This document shows, piece after piece, positions 32,941 to 41,994 of a stretch of DNA of 64,000 bases. Location: the NCBI RefSeq assembly GCF_024158745.1, contig NZ_JAMZAW010000024.1, positions 62,001-126,000 of the forward strand. Reading direction: 5' to 3'. The translations under genes were made by a program, and so were the position numbers. Source of the stretch: Paenibacillus tyrphae. GTDB taxonomy: Bacteria > Bacillota > Bacilli > Paenibacillales > NBRC-103111. Below the pieces are notes generated by a model. The model was not told the origin of the DNA. It searched no databases and saw only the letters and a program-made list of their open reading frames with translations. Position 1 is the stretch's first letter. Each line of letters opens with the position of its first letter.

Positions 32941-33375
32941 ATGTCCATGTCATTTGAAGCATACATGAGAGATATGGTTCAGCCGATGAGAGACGAATTG
33001 ACGCGCATCGGAGTTACCGAGCTTCGTACGCCGGAAGAAGTATCCGAGGCTCTCGATAATATGAAAGGGACCGCTCTGATCGTGGTCAATTCCGTGTGCG
33101 GCTGTGCCGCCGGCCAATGCCGTCCGGGCGTAGCCAAAGCGCTGCAGCACGAAGTGAAGCCGGACCACCTTTACACGGTGTTTGCGGGTCAAGATAAAGA
33201 AGCAACGGCCAAGGCGCGCGAATATTTTGCGCCGTATCCGCCGTCCTCGCCATCGATCGCGCTGATGAAAGACGGCCAATTGGTCCATTTCATCCAACGC
33301 CATCAAGTCGAAGACCGTTCCGCCGAAATGATCGCCAACGATTTGATCGGCGCGTTCGAAACCTACTGCAAATAA
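32941..33375 (+). CDS. Bacilliredoxin, BrxA/BrxB family
   Basis: A 144-residue protein of the YphP/YqiW family with the active-site motif VCGCAAGQC near residues 53-61. The CGC pair removes bacillithiol from mixed disulfides on proteins after oxidative stress. SMSFEAYMRDMVQPMRDEL is the usual N-terminus. It has its own promoter and terminator. Its presence implies bacillithiol metabolism, consistent with a Bacillales host. Confidence 0.95.
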   Translation: MSMSFEAYMRDMVQPMRDELTRIGVTELRTPEEVSEALDNMKGTALIVVNSVCGCAAGQCRPGVAKALQHEVKPDHLYTVFAGQDKEATAKAREYFAPYPPSSPSIALMKDGQLVHFIQRHQVEDRSAEMIANDLIGAFETYCK

Positions 33376-33394
33376 GAGGTTAGTCCTCCTAACG

Positions 33395-33433
33395 ACTCCT
33401 GCCGGCGCTTGAAGCGTCAGGCGGGAGTTTTTG
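33395..33433 (+). terminator. Terminator of the bacilliredoxin gene
   Basis: ACTCC-TGCC pairs with GGCG-GGAGT with an inner GCGC-type stem, followed by TTTTTG. Confidence 0.7.
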
Positions 33434-33564
33434 TAATTTCCGGATCGTGCTATAATGTAACCAAAATTGACAAGCGGAACGACCGGGCGGTCAGAAATTG
33501 AAACCGTAAATGGCTGTCCGGCCTCCGCAAGTCGCGACTATTCGCGTGGAGAGGTGTGGAGACG

Positions 33565-34374
33565 ATGAGTCTGCAGCAGGACATTATTGCAAAGCTTGGC
33601 GTCAAGCCGGTGATCGATGTCAATGAGGAGATTCGCAAGCGGGTCGATTTTTTAAAAGAATATGTGCTTAAAGCAGGCGTCGACGGGCTTCTGATCGCCA
33701 TCAGCGGCGGGATCGACAGCGCCGTGGCGGCGGGGTTGTGCAAGCGGGCTACGGATGAGCTGACAACCGAGAAAGGACGCGAATACAAAACAGTCGGCGT
33801 GTTTCAGCCTTACGGGGAGCAGGCGGACATCTCCGACAGCTATGCGACGGCGGAAGCGTTCGATTTGAAATATCGCATCGAGACGAACATCGGGGAAGCG
33901 GTCAACGAGATCGCGCTCGAAGCCGAGTACGGACTGAAATCGATCGGCGTACACAAGCACTTGAGCCGCGGCGGCAAAGGGAATGTCAAAGCCAGAACTC
34001 GGATGGTCGTGCAATACGCGCTTGCCTTCGAGCTGAATCTGCTCGTGGTCGGCACGGATCACGCGTCGGAGGCGATTACGGGCTTTTTCACCAAGTATGG
34101 CGACGGCGCCGTCGATCTCACTCCGATGAGCAGTCTGAACAAGCGTCAGGTGCGGCAGCTTGCCCGCGAGCTGGGCGTACCGGCCAGCGTCCTGGATAAA
34201 GCGCCTACCGCCGGCCTTTGGGAAGGGCAGACGGACGAGAACGAGCTCGGCATCACTTACGACGACAACAGCGATTACTTGGAAGGCAAAACGATTTCGC
34301 CTGAAGCCCGGGAGAAGCTGGAAAAGCAATATTTGAAGACGGAGCACAAACGGGTGCCGATTCCCGGCATTTAG
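33565..34374 (+). CDS. nadE: NH3-dependent NAD+ synthetase
   Basis: A 269-residue N-type ATP pyrophosphatase. The P-loop SGGIDSAV lies near residue 47. NVKARTRMVVQYALA, VVGTDHASEAITGFFTKYGDG and PTAGLWEGQTDENELG are standard NadE segments. It amidates deamido-NAD with ammonia; the short length and absence of a glutaminase domain indicate the ammonia-dependent form. ATG 33565 is preferred to GTG 33556. TATAAT lies at 33451-33456, about 110 bp upstream. A two-way terminator follows. Confidence 0.96.
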   Translation: MSLQQDIIAKLGVKPVIDVNEEIRKRVDFLKEYVLKAGVDGLLIAISGGIDSAVAAGLCKRATDELTTEKGREYKTVGVFQPYGEQADISDSYATAEAFDLKYRIETNIGEAVNEIALEAEYGLKSIGVHKHLSRGGKGNVKARTRMVVQYALAFELNLLVVGTDHASEAITGFFTKYGDGAVDLTPMSSLNKRQVRQLARELGVPASVLDKAPTAGLWEGQTDENELGITYDDNSDYLEGKTISPEAREKLEKQYLKTEHKRVPIPGI

Positions 34375-34396
34375 CCGTTTTTTCACCCATAACGAG

Positions 34397-34436
34397 AAAA
34401 GCATGCTCACCCTACACGGGTAGCATGCTTTTTTTA
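34397..34436. terminator. Two-way terminator between nadE and thrS
   Basis: AAAAGCATGCT (34397-34407) pairs with AGCATGCTTTT (34422-34432), with T-runs on both strands. Confidence 0.85.
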
Positions 34437-34441
34437 TCATT

Positions 34442-36357
34442 TTAAGCTTGCTTCGCCTGAATTTCCCGGCGCAGCCGTTCCGCAAGCTCCTGCACTTGCA
34501 TCGGGCCCAAATCGCCTTCGCCCCGTTTGCGGACGGCAACGGTGCCGGAGCTTTGCTCATTCTCGCCGAGGACCAGCATATACGGCACTTTCTCAAGCTG
34601 GGCTTCGCGGATTTTGTAGCCGAGTTTCTCGCTGCGCAGGTCGGCTTCCACTCGGATGCCCGCTTCGGCAAGCGCCTTTTTGACTTCCATGGCGTACGAA
34701 TTATAGACGTCCGACACAGGCAAAAGCTTGACCTGCACCGGCGACAGCCAGAGCGGGAACGCCCCGCTGTAATGCTCCGTCAAAATCCCGATGAACCGGT
34801 CGATCGAGCCATAAATGGCGCGGTGAATGACGACCGGACGGTGCTTTTGATTGTCTTCGCCGATGTAGGACAGGTCAAATTTTTCCGGCATTTGAAAATC
34901 GAGCTGAATCGTCCCGCACTGCCAGCTTCGTTTGAGCGCGTCCAAAATGTGAAAATCGATTTTCGGCCCGTAGAAGGCCCCATCCCCTTCATTGAGGCTG
35001 TAGGCGATTCCCCGGCGTTCCAGCACGCTGCGCAGCGCCGTTTCCGCCTGCTCCCACAGCTCGGCGGAGCCCATCGAATCCTCGGGCCGTGTGGACAGCT
35101 CGATCTTGTACTGGAAGCCGAACACCTTGTACATCTCGCCGATCAGGTCGATGGCACTGCCAATTTCTTCTTCAATCTGGTCGGGGCGGACAAACAGATG
35201 CGCGTCGTCCTGGCAGAAGGTGCGCACGCGCATCATCCCGTTCAGGGCGCCGGAAAATTCGTGCCGGTGCACCTGGCCGAATTCGCAAAGCCGGATCGGC
35301 AGCTCCCGGTAAGAATGAAGCTCGTTTTTATAAATAAGCATGTGGCCCGGGCAGTTCATCGGCTTAAGCGCGAACTTCGTCTCGTCCACCTCGGTAAAAT
35401 ACATGTTCTCCCGGTAATGGTCCCAATGTCCCGATTCCTCCCACAGCCGCTGGTTCATCATGAACGGCGTGCGGACCTCGTCGTAATCGTTCGCCGCTTG
35501 CTGCTCGCGGGAGAAGTTCTCAAGCACCGTGCGGATCGTCATCCCTTTTGGCAAAAAGAACGGCATCCCCGGCGCTTCCTCGAGAACATGAACAGCCCGA
35601 GCTCTTTGCCAAGCTTGCGGTGGTCGCGCTTCTTGGCTTCTTCCAACAGATGCAGGTGCTCGTCAAGCTCCGCCTTCTTCGGAAAAGCCGTACCGTAGAT
35701 GCGCTGCAGCATCTTGTTATTGGAATCACCCCGCCAGTAGGCGCCGGCGACGCTCAGCAGCTTGAACGCTTTGATGCGGCCCGTGGACGGCAAATGAGGC
35801 CCGCGGCACAGATCAACAAACTCGTCCTGCTCGTACAGGGAAAGGACTGCCTCGTCCGGCAAATCGCGGATAAGCTCCAGCTTGAGCGGATCTTCCAAAG
35901 CTTCGAACGTTTGCACGGCCTCGTCCCGGCTGACGACGCGGCGGATAATCGGCACATTTTCCCGGACGATTCGCTCCATTTCTTGTTCAATCGAGGAGAG
36001 ATCGTCGACGGATAGCGGCTTTTCGATATCGATGTCGTAATAAAATCCGTCTTCGATGACAGGACCGATTCCCAGCTTCACCGCTTTTTGTCCGTATAGG
36101 CGTTTAATGGCCTGGGCCAACAGATGCGCCGTGCTGTGACGGTATACCTCCAAGCCTTCTTTGCTGTCGAGCGTCACAATTTCAACCGAAGCGTCCGCTT
36201 CGATCGGTCGGTTCAAATCGACGACCTTTCCGTCGATTTTGCCTGCTACGGCTTGTTTTTTCAAGCTGGGACTGATGGATTCGGCCACCTGCTCGATTGT
36301 GGTTCCTTTTTCGTACTCCCGGAACGAGCCGTCCGGCAGCTTCACTTGAATCTTCAT
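34442..36357 (-). pseudogene. thrS: Threonyl-tRNA synthetase, broken by a one-base deletion (or sequence error)
   Basis: The two halves together give a complete ThrRS of about 638 residues: TGS and editing domains (RHSTAHLLAQAI, DLCRGPHLPSTG) in the frame starting at 36357, and the catalytic plus anticodon domains (MNCPGHMLIYKNE, RVRTFCQDDAHLF, KLGYKIREAQ) in the frame ending at 34442. The frames part near 35580, where the family FSEEAPGMPF becomes FSRKRRGC. Restoring one C in the CC run at 35579-35581 (plus strand) rejoins them. There is no other damage. It is either a recent mutation with a second synthetase elsewhere or a sequencing error; I favour error because the gene is normally essential and its T-box is intact. 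Confidence 0.85.
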
Positions 36358-36397
36358 GATTTTCGTCCTCCGTTTCCGGTCAAATGGGATGTGAACG

Positions 36398-36700
36398 CAA
36401 AAAAACGCATCTCGCCCAAGGGACGAGTGCGTTCAGCTCGTGGTTCCACCCTAATTCGACCGGCTGCCCTTCGCGTCATGGCTGCTGCCAAAACGAAAGG
36501 AATCACGCCGGACCTCATGGCCATCCGGTAACGGGGATGAGACGGTGCGCTTATTTTCGCGATCGCCGGTAAGGATCGTAAGTTCAGCGTCACAGCTGCA
36601 AAGGGGTAATTCTATGCCGGTCGCTGGAGGAGCTTACAGCCGGGACTCCTCTCTCTGTGCAGCCCTTGCAGAGAATCTTGTCTTTGGTCATTGCCTGATG
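36398..36700 (-). promoter_or_regulatory. T-box leader of thrS
   Basis: The T-box sequence AGGGTGGAACCACGAG lies at 36452-36437 on the minus strand. A terminator follows directly: AACGCACTCG pairs with CGAGATGCGTT, then TTTTTTT (36432-36398). Uncharged tRNA-Thr would pair with the T-box and favour the anti-terminator. An ACC triplet at 36607-36605, in the context GAATTACC, is a candidate Thr specifier; I did not fold stem I fully. The start of thrS lies 40 bases downstream. Confidence 0.85.
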
Positions 36701-36707
36701 TTTCAAT

Positions 36708-36737
36708 ATTCTAACTTCTTCCCGAGCGTAAAGTCAA
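36708..36737 (-). promoter_or_regulatory. Promoter of the thrS T-box transcript
   Basis: On the minus strand TTGACT (36737-36732) and TAGAAT (36713-36708) are 18 bp apart. Confidence 0.6.
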
Positions 36738-36791
36738 GAGGGAATAGCTAATTGATCGCGGCGATATGGAAATCGTTTGCTGCGTACCTTC

Positions 36792-36820
36792 TTGAACTTG
36801 TCCTTCCGATCGGATACGAT
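36792..36820 (+). promoter_or_regulatory. Promoter of acpS
   Basis: TTGAAC (36792-36797) and TACGAT (36815-36820) are 17 bp apart, 65 bp upstream of the acpS start; it is divergent from the thrS promoter. Confidence 0.5.
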
Positions 36821-36884
36821 AAAGCCAAACGGAGTACGACTGACAGCTGCAGATATACGCGTATAGAGGACGAAGAGAGGAATA

Positions 36885-37316
36885 ATGGCTATGATTATCG
36901 GCATCGGTACCGATGTGCTCGAAATTGCGCGGATGCGCAAGATTCTGGAGCAGCCGTCCGGCAAGCGTTTCCTGGAACGGGTATTGTCGCCCGCAGAGCG
37001 GGAACTGGCGGCTGTAAGAGGCGGGAGGCTGGCCGAGTTCGCGGCCGGGCGTTTCGCTGCCAAGGAGGCGGTCGTAAAGGCGCTCGGCTGCGGAATCGGA
37101 AAAGAAGTAGGATTTCAGGACATGGAAGTGCTGCCGGACGGGAAGGGCAAGCCGGTATGCCGGTTGTCGGAGGCGGCTTGGGAACGGTTAGCCGCCTGGA
37201 TGCCGGCCTTCCAGTCCGTAACGGCAGACACGCTTCGCATTCATCTGAGCATTACGCATAGCGAAACGCTGGCGATGGCCTATGCCGTGGCGGAGCGAAC
37301 CGAAACGAACCAATAG
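36885..37316 (+). CDS. acpS: Holo-(acyl-carrier-protein) synthase
   Basis: A 143-residue protein with the AcpS signatures IIGIGTDVLEIARMRK (metal Asp) and FAAGRFAAKEAVVKALG (metal Glu and catalytic region). It moves phosphopantetheine from CoA to the acyl carrier protein, an essential step in fatty acid synthesis. HLSITHSETLAMAYAV closes it. The start follows GAGAGGAAT. It is slightly longer than the 120-residue norm because of a loop near residues 85-110. It appears to be a single gene here. Confidence 0.93.
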   Translation: MAMIIGIGTDVLEIARMRKILEQPSGKRFLERVLSPAERELAAVRGGRLAEFAAGRFAAKEAVVKALGCGIGKEVGFQDMEVLPDGKGKPVCRLSEAAWERLAAWMPAFQSVTADTLRIHLSITHSETLAMAYAVAERTETNQ

Positions 37317-37398
37317 CTGATGACGTAACTGACAACTTACACAGGAGCGGACTGCTTTCCTTATCTGTGCATTTGGAGTGGCAGGGACAGGAAGCGAC

Positions 37399-37776
37399 TT
37401 ATTTTTTGCTTGCCAGCCATTCGGCCAGCGCCGCCGTTTCCTCCGGCTTCAGCTTTCCTTGAAAGCCAGGCATGCCGCCTCCGCCTTGTTCGATCTGCTT
37501 CACGATCTGTTCTTTGGTCATCCGTCCGCCAACCTGCTGCAGGTTGGTTTTCGGTCCCATGCGGCCTTCCAGATTGCTTGCATGACAGGAGAGACAGTTC
37601 TGCTTGTAGACCGTCTGCACCTGCTCGGAAGCGCCGGCCATCGCCTGTTCCGCCGTGAGGCCGCTTTCCTTCTTGCCGCCGCCGAACGGGTCGGGGCTAT
37701 TCGCCGTGCATGCCGTTACCGTCGCCAAAACCGTCAAAGCCGCTACAGTGGCTGTCCATTGCTTCCATCGTTTCAT
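37399..37776 (-). CDS. Cytochrome c lipoprotein (c551/CccB-like)
   Basis: A 125-residue protein. The signal peptide ends in TVTAC (Cys23), predicting lipid anchoring outside the membrane. One haem-binding CLSCH lies near residue 62. The distal Met ligand is probably in GGGGMPGFQGKLKPEE, the usual spot. It carries electrons to a terminal oxidase. The ATG at 37776 overlaps the stop of the upstream membrane protein as ATGA, so the two are coupled. ATG 37776 is the true start within a much longer open frame. Confidence 0.9.
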   Translation of the reverse strand: MKRWKQWTATVAALTVLATVTACTANSPDPFGGGKKESGLTAEQAMAGASEQVQTVYKQNCLSCHASNLEGRMGPKTNLQQVGGRMTKEQIVKQIEQGGGGMPGFQGKLKPEETAALAEWLASKK

Positions 37777-38363
37777 TCTGCACTCATCTCCTTGTCTCGC
37801 ATACGAATCATCGCGCCGAGCGTAACCATACTGAGGCCGCCGAAGCCCCCGATCAATACAGGCGCATAGCCGAGATACATCCATACTACCGTAATCGTCA
37901 GCGCAAGCATCCACGCCCCGAACGCCCCGAGCACCCAGCCCAACCGCGGAAAGAGGGCAAGATAGGCGACTGTAAGCGCAAGCCCCTTCAGCACCGGCCA
38001 ATAGAACGGATCGATTCCTATAGGACCGCTCGTGAGCAGCCAAACGACCGCGACGGCTGCCGCTGCAACGAGAAGCGCGCCCAGGAACCCGCTCTGCGCC
38101 GGGCGTTCGGAAGACGTGCGCCGCTGGCGGAGAAAGACCGCCGCCGTAAATAGGAGCGCAACCAAGAACAGGACAGGCTGCAGCAGCTCCCAATCCCGCC
38201 ATTGCCCGACAAACGTCACGATGGCCGAAGCCATCCAAGCCATTCCCCAAATGTATAAATAAGCCGAATAAGGGGCCGCCGCCCTCCAAGCCTGCGTCTC
38301 GGCAGACAGCTTGTCCGTCCGGATTCCGCCGATGGGGCTTCCTGCCGCATTCGCTTGTTTCAT
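37773..38363 (-). CDS. Membrane protein coupled to cytochrome c
   Basis: A 196-residue protein with about five hydrophobic helices (for example AYLYIWGMAWMASAIVTFVG and FLGALLVAAAAVAVVWLL). I do not recognise a family. The stop overlaps the cytochrome c start, so they probably work together, perhaps as a respiratory-chain membrane partner. GAGGCG precedes the ATG. No Cys or His pattern that would bind haem is evident. Confidence 0.7.
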   Translation of the reverse strand: MKQANAAGSPIGGIRTDKLSAETQAWRAAAPYSAYLYIWGMAWMASAIVTFVGQWRDWELLQPVLFLVALLFTAAVFLRQRRTSSERPAQSGFLGALLVAAAAVAVVWLLTSGPIGIDPFYWPVLKGLALTVAYLALFPRLGWVLGAFGAWMLALTITVVWMYLGYAPVLIGGFGGLSMVTLGAMIRMRDKEMSAE

Positions 38364-38513
38364 CGATATCGCCTCGCTTTGCCGAACGTTGCAAAACCGC
38401 CGGTTTTCCGAACCTTCGGCGGCATTTACAGGTAGCGTACACCTTTCGGGGGGCGAAAGTCAAACCTGGCGCCGACTTGGCGGACACCGTGCGTCCATAG
38501 CGTTCCGCGGGTA

Positions 38514-39368
38514 TTATTTTGCCGGTGTGAACCGGTGTTTTTTGGCATATTCGCGGGGGGAGAAGCCGGTCACTTTTTTGAAAATGCGGCTGAAATAAAA
38601 CTCGTCCGCGTATCCGACGCTGCCGGCAATCGATTTCAACCGGTAATCCGACAGCACCAGCAGTTCCTTGGCCCGGTCTACGCGCAAATGCGTAAGGTAA
38701 TCAATCGGGCTGTAGCCGATGTATTTTTTGAACAGGCGGGAGTAGTGGCTCACGCTGAGCCCGGCCATTTGCGCCAGCCCTTCGAGCGTAAGGGGCTCCC
38801 GGTAATGCCCGACCATGTAATCCTGCGTCAGCTCGATCGCCGCCGTCGTATCGCCGGCGATTTTCTGCGCGCGGAAATCGGTGACCAATGTCAGAAAAAA
38901 CTCCTGCAGCACGATTTTGCGCCGCATCGCGGTCATGTGTCCCCGGCGCTTCCACAGCATATGGAGCTGTTCCATCAAATAAATGAGCTGCGGCGTATTG
39001 GTGACCGTGTACATCCCCTCCAACGGGAACCGCGCTTCGGCGGCACTGCGGGAAATCCACTGTTCCTTCTCCTCGTAAACTTCCGTATAATGAAAACGTA
39101 GAAAATAGTATTCGAGCGGCTGCTCGGGATCGGTCGTGCGTTCGACAATCATGCCGGGGGCAAAGCAGAACAGCTTGCCGGGCTCGGCAGGATAATGCGT
39201 GCCGCCTATCGTAAAGGTGCCCTTGCCCTTGATGACCAGCCATACGGAGTGGTACTTGATCGTCCGCGGCTTCTGGCGCCAGTCGGGCTCGCATTTCTGA
39301 TGACCGACGAGCAGAATCGAGATGACCAGCTTGTTCAGGTGCGAGGCCAGCTCTCCGGGAGTCAGCAT
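38514..39368 (-). CDS. AraC-family transcriptional regulator
   Basis: A 284-residue protein. An N-terminal cupin-type sensor (about 40-150; WLVIKGKGTFTIGGTHYPAEPGK) is followed by a C-terminal pair of helix-turn-helix motifs, LTLEGLAQMAGLSVSHYSRLFKK and the family-typical YADEFYFSRIFKKVTGFSPREYAKK. Such proteins commonly sense sugars and activate catabolic operons. ATG 39368 follows AAAGGAC. No target operon is adjacent; mutY is divergent. The effector is unknown. Confidence 0.9.
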   Translation of the reverse strand: MLTPGELASHLNKLVISILLVGHQKCEPDWRQKPRTIKYHSVWLVIKGKGTFTIGGTHYPAEPGKLFCFAPGMIVERTTDPEQPLEYYFLRFHYTEVYEEKEQWISRSAAEARFPLEGMYTVTNTPQLIYLMEQLHMLWKRRGHMTAMRRKIVLQEFFLTLVTDFRAQKIAGDTTAAIELTQDYMVGHYREPLTLEGLAQMAGLSVSHYSRLFKKYIGYSPIDYLTHLRVDRAKELLVLSDYRLKSIAGSVGYADEFYFSRIFKKVTGFSPREYAKKHRFTPAK

Positions 39369-39513
39369 CGGCGTCCGTCCTTTCCTTCTTAAGCTTCGCT
39401 TCAACCTTGGTAAACGTCGTATTTGTCCTTGCAAAAAAAGCCGTACAGCCGTTTATTCGGGGGTATTGATTCCCATTATATCCCGAAAACGTGTGCAAAG
39501 AGAAGGAGATCTT

Positions 39514-40647
39514 ATGTCCAGTTCAGAGCAAAAGCAGTATTTCTCCACCGAGCTGTTATCCTGGTACCGGCGGCACAAGCGCGATCTGCCTTGGCGGCGC
39601 AGCCGGAATCCGTATCATATTTGGGTATCCGAAATCATGCTGCAGCAGACCCGGGTCGACACCGTCATTCCTTATTTTAACCGGTTTATGGATAAATTTC
39701 CTACCGTTGAAGCGCTGGCCGAGGCGCCTGAGGACGAAGTGCTGAAGGCTTGGGAGGGGCTGGGCTATTATTCGCGCGCCCGCAATCTGCAAAGCGCCGT
39801 CCGCGAGGTGCGGGAGCGTTACGGCGGAGTAGTGCCGGACACGAAGGAGGAGGTGTCCTCGCTGAAGGGCGTCGGCCCTTACACGACCGGGGCGATTCTG
39901 AGCATCGCCTACAACAAGCCCGAGCCTGCGGTAGACGGCAACGTAATGCGCGTGCTGTCGAGATATTTTTTGATCGAAGACGATATCATGAAGGGGAGCA
40001 CCCGCGTCAGCATGGAGAAGCTCGCGCAGGAGCTGATTCCGGAAGGGGCGGCCGGCGATTTCAACCAAGCATTGATGGAACTCGGCGCGCTCGTCTGTAC
40101 GCCCAAGTCGCCGAGCTGCCTGACCTGTCCGGTCATGGCGCATTGCGCGGGACGGGCGGCCGGCATGGAGGAATCGCTGCCGGTGAAGACCAAGGCGAAG
40201 CCGCCGCGGCCGGAGCGGCGTTACGCCGTAGTGATCGAAGGCGCGGCGGAGCACGCCGGCCGGGTACTGATCCGCCAGCGGCCGGCCGAAGGGCTGCTGG
40301 CGCGCCTGTGGGAACTGCCGCATGCGGCGATTCCCACAGCGCCCGCAGCCGCGGAGGCGCGCGGCGAAGGCGGAGACCCCGCCGCGGCCCATGCCGCGCT
40401 GGCGGCGCATCTGGCCGGGGACGGCCTCGGGCTCGGTCCGGTCGGCTGGCTCTTGCAGGCGGAGCATACGTTCAGCCACATCCGCTGGGAGATGGACGTG
40501 TACTCTGGCCGCCTGGAGGAATCTTCCGCGCTGCTGCTGCCCGTGCCGCTGCCGTCGAATTATCGCTGGGTAAACCGCGAGGAGATGGAGCAGTACGCGT
40601 TCCCAAACGTCTTTTTGCGCATCCTGAACGCGTATTTTGGCCGGTAA
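39514..40647 (+). CDS. mutY: A/G-specific adenine DNA glycosylase
   Basis: A 377-residue repair enzyme that removes A opposite 8-oxoG. The helix-hairpin-helix reads LKGVGPYTTGAILSIAY with the catalytic Asp in PAVDGNVMRVLSR. The iron-sulfur loop CTPKSPSCLTCPVMAHC shows the C-x6-C-x2-C-x5-C spacing. A NUDIX-like 8-oxoG recognition domain (about 235-377) follows, with an Ala/Gly-rich insert near 300-325. ATG 39514 is supported by AAGGAGAT. It works with the MutT-like step of the oxidised-guanine pathway. Confidence 0.96.
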   Translation: MSSSEQKQYFSTELLSWYRRHKRDLPWRRSRNPYHIWVSEIMLQQTRVDTVIPYFNRFMDKFPTVEALAEAPEDEVLKAWEGLGYYSRARNLQSAVREVRERYGGVVPDTKEEVSSLKGVGPYTTGAILSIAYNKPEPAVDGNVMRVLSRYFLIEDDIMKGSTRVSMEKLAQELIPEGAAGDFNQALMELGALVCTPKSPSCLTCPVMAHCAGRAAGMEESLPVKTKAKPPRPERRYAVVIEGAAEHAGRVLIRQRPAEGLLARLWELPHAAIPTAPAAAEARGEGGDPAAAHAALAAHLAGDGLGLGPVGWLLQAEHTFSHIRWEMDVYSGRLEESSALLLPVPLPSNYRWVNREEMEQYAFPNVFLRILNAYFGR

Positions 40648-40651
40648 TAAC

Positions 40652-40686
40652 AAAAAGCACTCCCTTGAGATGTTCAGGAGAGTGCC
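40652..40686 (-). terminator. Terminator of the 40697 gene
   Basis: On the minus strand GCACTC with CCTGAA pairs with TCAAGG and GAGTGC, followed by TTTTTG. It starts five bases after the mutY stop codon and may work weakly in the other direction. Confidence 0.65.
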
Positions 40687-40696
40687 TAGTCTGCTG

Positions 40697-40855
40697 TTAT
40701 TTATAGGGATTGTAGATAAACATCGCTTCGTTGCCCATCATCAGGTGATACATGAAATAGAACAGCGGCGAGCAAAGGATCACAAAAAAGAGAATTGCCA
40801 CTAGCAGAAGACCGCTATTCCGCTGCTTCGGTTCATTTGTTTTCAGGTTTGCCAT
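40697..40855 (-). CDS. Small single-pass membrane protein
   Basis: A 52-residue protein with a charged N-terminus and one long hydrophobic helix (about 15-40; GLLLVAILFFVILCSPLFYF). The polar tail ends in NPYK. ATG 40855 follows AAGGGG at about 12 bases; a GTG 36 bases earlier (40891) is an alternative start with a closer AAGGA. No family is recognised. It has its own terminator. It is divergent from nothing regulatory that I can see; the function is unknown. Confidence 0.55.
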   Translation of the reverse strand: MANLKTNEPKQRNSGLLLVAILFFVILCSPLFYFMYHLMMGNEAMFIYNPYK

Positions 40856-41019
40856 ACGCTCATAACCCCTTTTCACATTTTTTTGTTCCACGATGTCCTT
40901 ATAGCTGAATTATAGGAAACACGGCCAGATACGTAAGTGATGTAAATCACGCTTTTCTTTTCCAAATGTGAAAGATAAATGGCAATGTAAAAAATGACAT
41001 AGACAGCCTGGACACAATG

Positions 41020-41072
41020 AAAAACGCCAACCTGGAAACGAAGGTCTTCCCTTCATCCCGGGCTGGCGTTTC
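41020..41072 (-). terminator. Terminator of the Crp/Fnr gene
   Basis: AAACGCCAGCCCGG pairs with CCAGGTTGGCGTTT on the minus strand, with an inner hairpin, followed by a short T-run. Confidence 0.7.
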
Positions 41073-41082
41073 TTGCGATGAT

Positions 41083-41766
41083 CTAGTAAATCTGTTTTTT
41101 CATCGCTTGGATGTCTTTGATCAGAATATGCTTTTTGTCGATCGCGATGTGCTCGTCTTCCTGCAGCTCCTGAAGCACCTTCGTCACCGATTCGCGCACC
41201 GTACCGACCATGTTGGCCAATTGCTGATGCGTCAGCTTCATATCGATAAACATGCCGCCGGCTTTCGGCTGGCCGTATTCTTCCGCCAACCGGCAAATCG
41301 TTTTGATCGTGCGGGTCCGGACGTCGAGGAACGTAAGGTCGTATATTTTCTCGTTCGCTTTGCGCAGCCGTTCCATGGTCACTTCCATCAGCTTCAGGCA
41401 CAGCCTGGGGCTTCGCTCCATAAACTGCTGAAAATCCGAACGCATCAGCGTATACAGTGAGCAGGCCTCCAGCGTTTCCGCCGTCGCCGAGCGCTTGAGC
41501 CCTTTTTGAACCAACGACATCTCCCCGAAAAAGTCGCCTTCCCGGAACAACGAAAGAATAATTTCCTTGGAATTGTCGATTCGGTAAATTTTGACGACAC
41601 CGGAATGAATCAAATAAAATTCCTCACCGACGTCTCCTTCGAAAAACAAAATGGTTCCTTTTTTGAATTTCCGTTCCACGAACAGAGGAACGATCGTCTC
41701 CAACTCGGCCACCGACAAATCTTGGAACAGCGGCACATCATGCAGGAGAGTGATCAGTTTGCTCAT
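41083..41766 (-). CDS. Crp/Fnr-family transcriptional regulator
   Basis: A 227-residue protein. The cyclic-nucleotide-binding-like domain (about 10-125) contains ILFFEGDVGEEFYLIHSGVVKI and FREGDFFGEMSL. The C-terminal winged helix has LTHQQLANMVGTVRESVTKVLQEL. There are no N-terminal Cys residues, so it is not an iron-sulfur Fnr. In Bacillales such proteins control anaerobic or stress genes. ATG 41766 is chosen over the longer open frame. Its terminator lies 10 bases past the stop. Confidence 0.92.
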   Translation of the reverse strand: MSKLITLLHDVPLFQDLSVAELETIVPLFVERKFKKGTILFFEGDVGEEFYLIHSGVVKIYRIDNSKEIILSLFREGDFFGEMSLVQKGLKRSATAETLEACSLYTLMRSDFQQFMERSPRLCLKLMEVTMERLRKANEKIYDLTFLDVRTRTIKTICRLAEEYGQPKAGGMFIDMKLTHQQLANMVGTVRESVTKVLQELQEDEHIAIDKKHILIKDIQAMKKQIY

Positions 41767-41942
41767 GAGTCTCACTCTTTCCCGATCAAATATGTTGCGT
41801 TTTTCGGTCACGGTTTCCGTTTTCTCCAAAATTCGCCTATTTGTCTATCATACTACGTTCCGGCTTCGGGGGAAAGGGGCCTTCGATATACCTATCGGGC
41901 AGTCTTAGAGGACGTGGTTCGGGCGATACATGCCGAGGATAG

Positions 41943-41982
41943 AAAAAGGACTGCATGGAGGAGAACCTCCGCAGTCCTTTGC
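41943..41982 (-). terminator. Terminator of sodA
   Basis: AAAGGACTGC pairs with GCAGTCCTTT, with an inner GGAGG/CCTCC stem, and a T-run on the minus strand. Confidence 0.82.
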
Positions 41983-41994
41983 GGGCAAAGCCAA

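Noticed and set aside
34448..35698. A 416-codon plus-strand frame opposite thrS
   Set aside because: Antisense shadow of the thrS catalytic half; no family features and no ribosome site.
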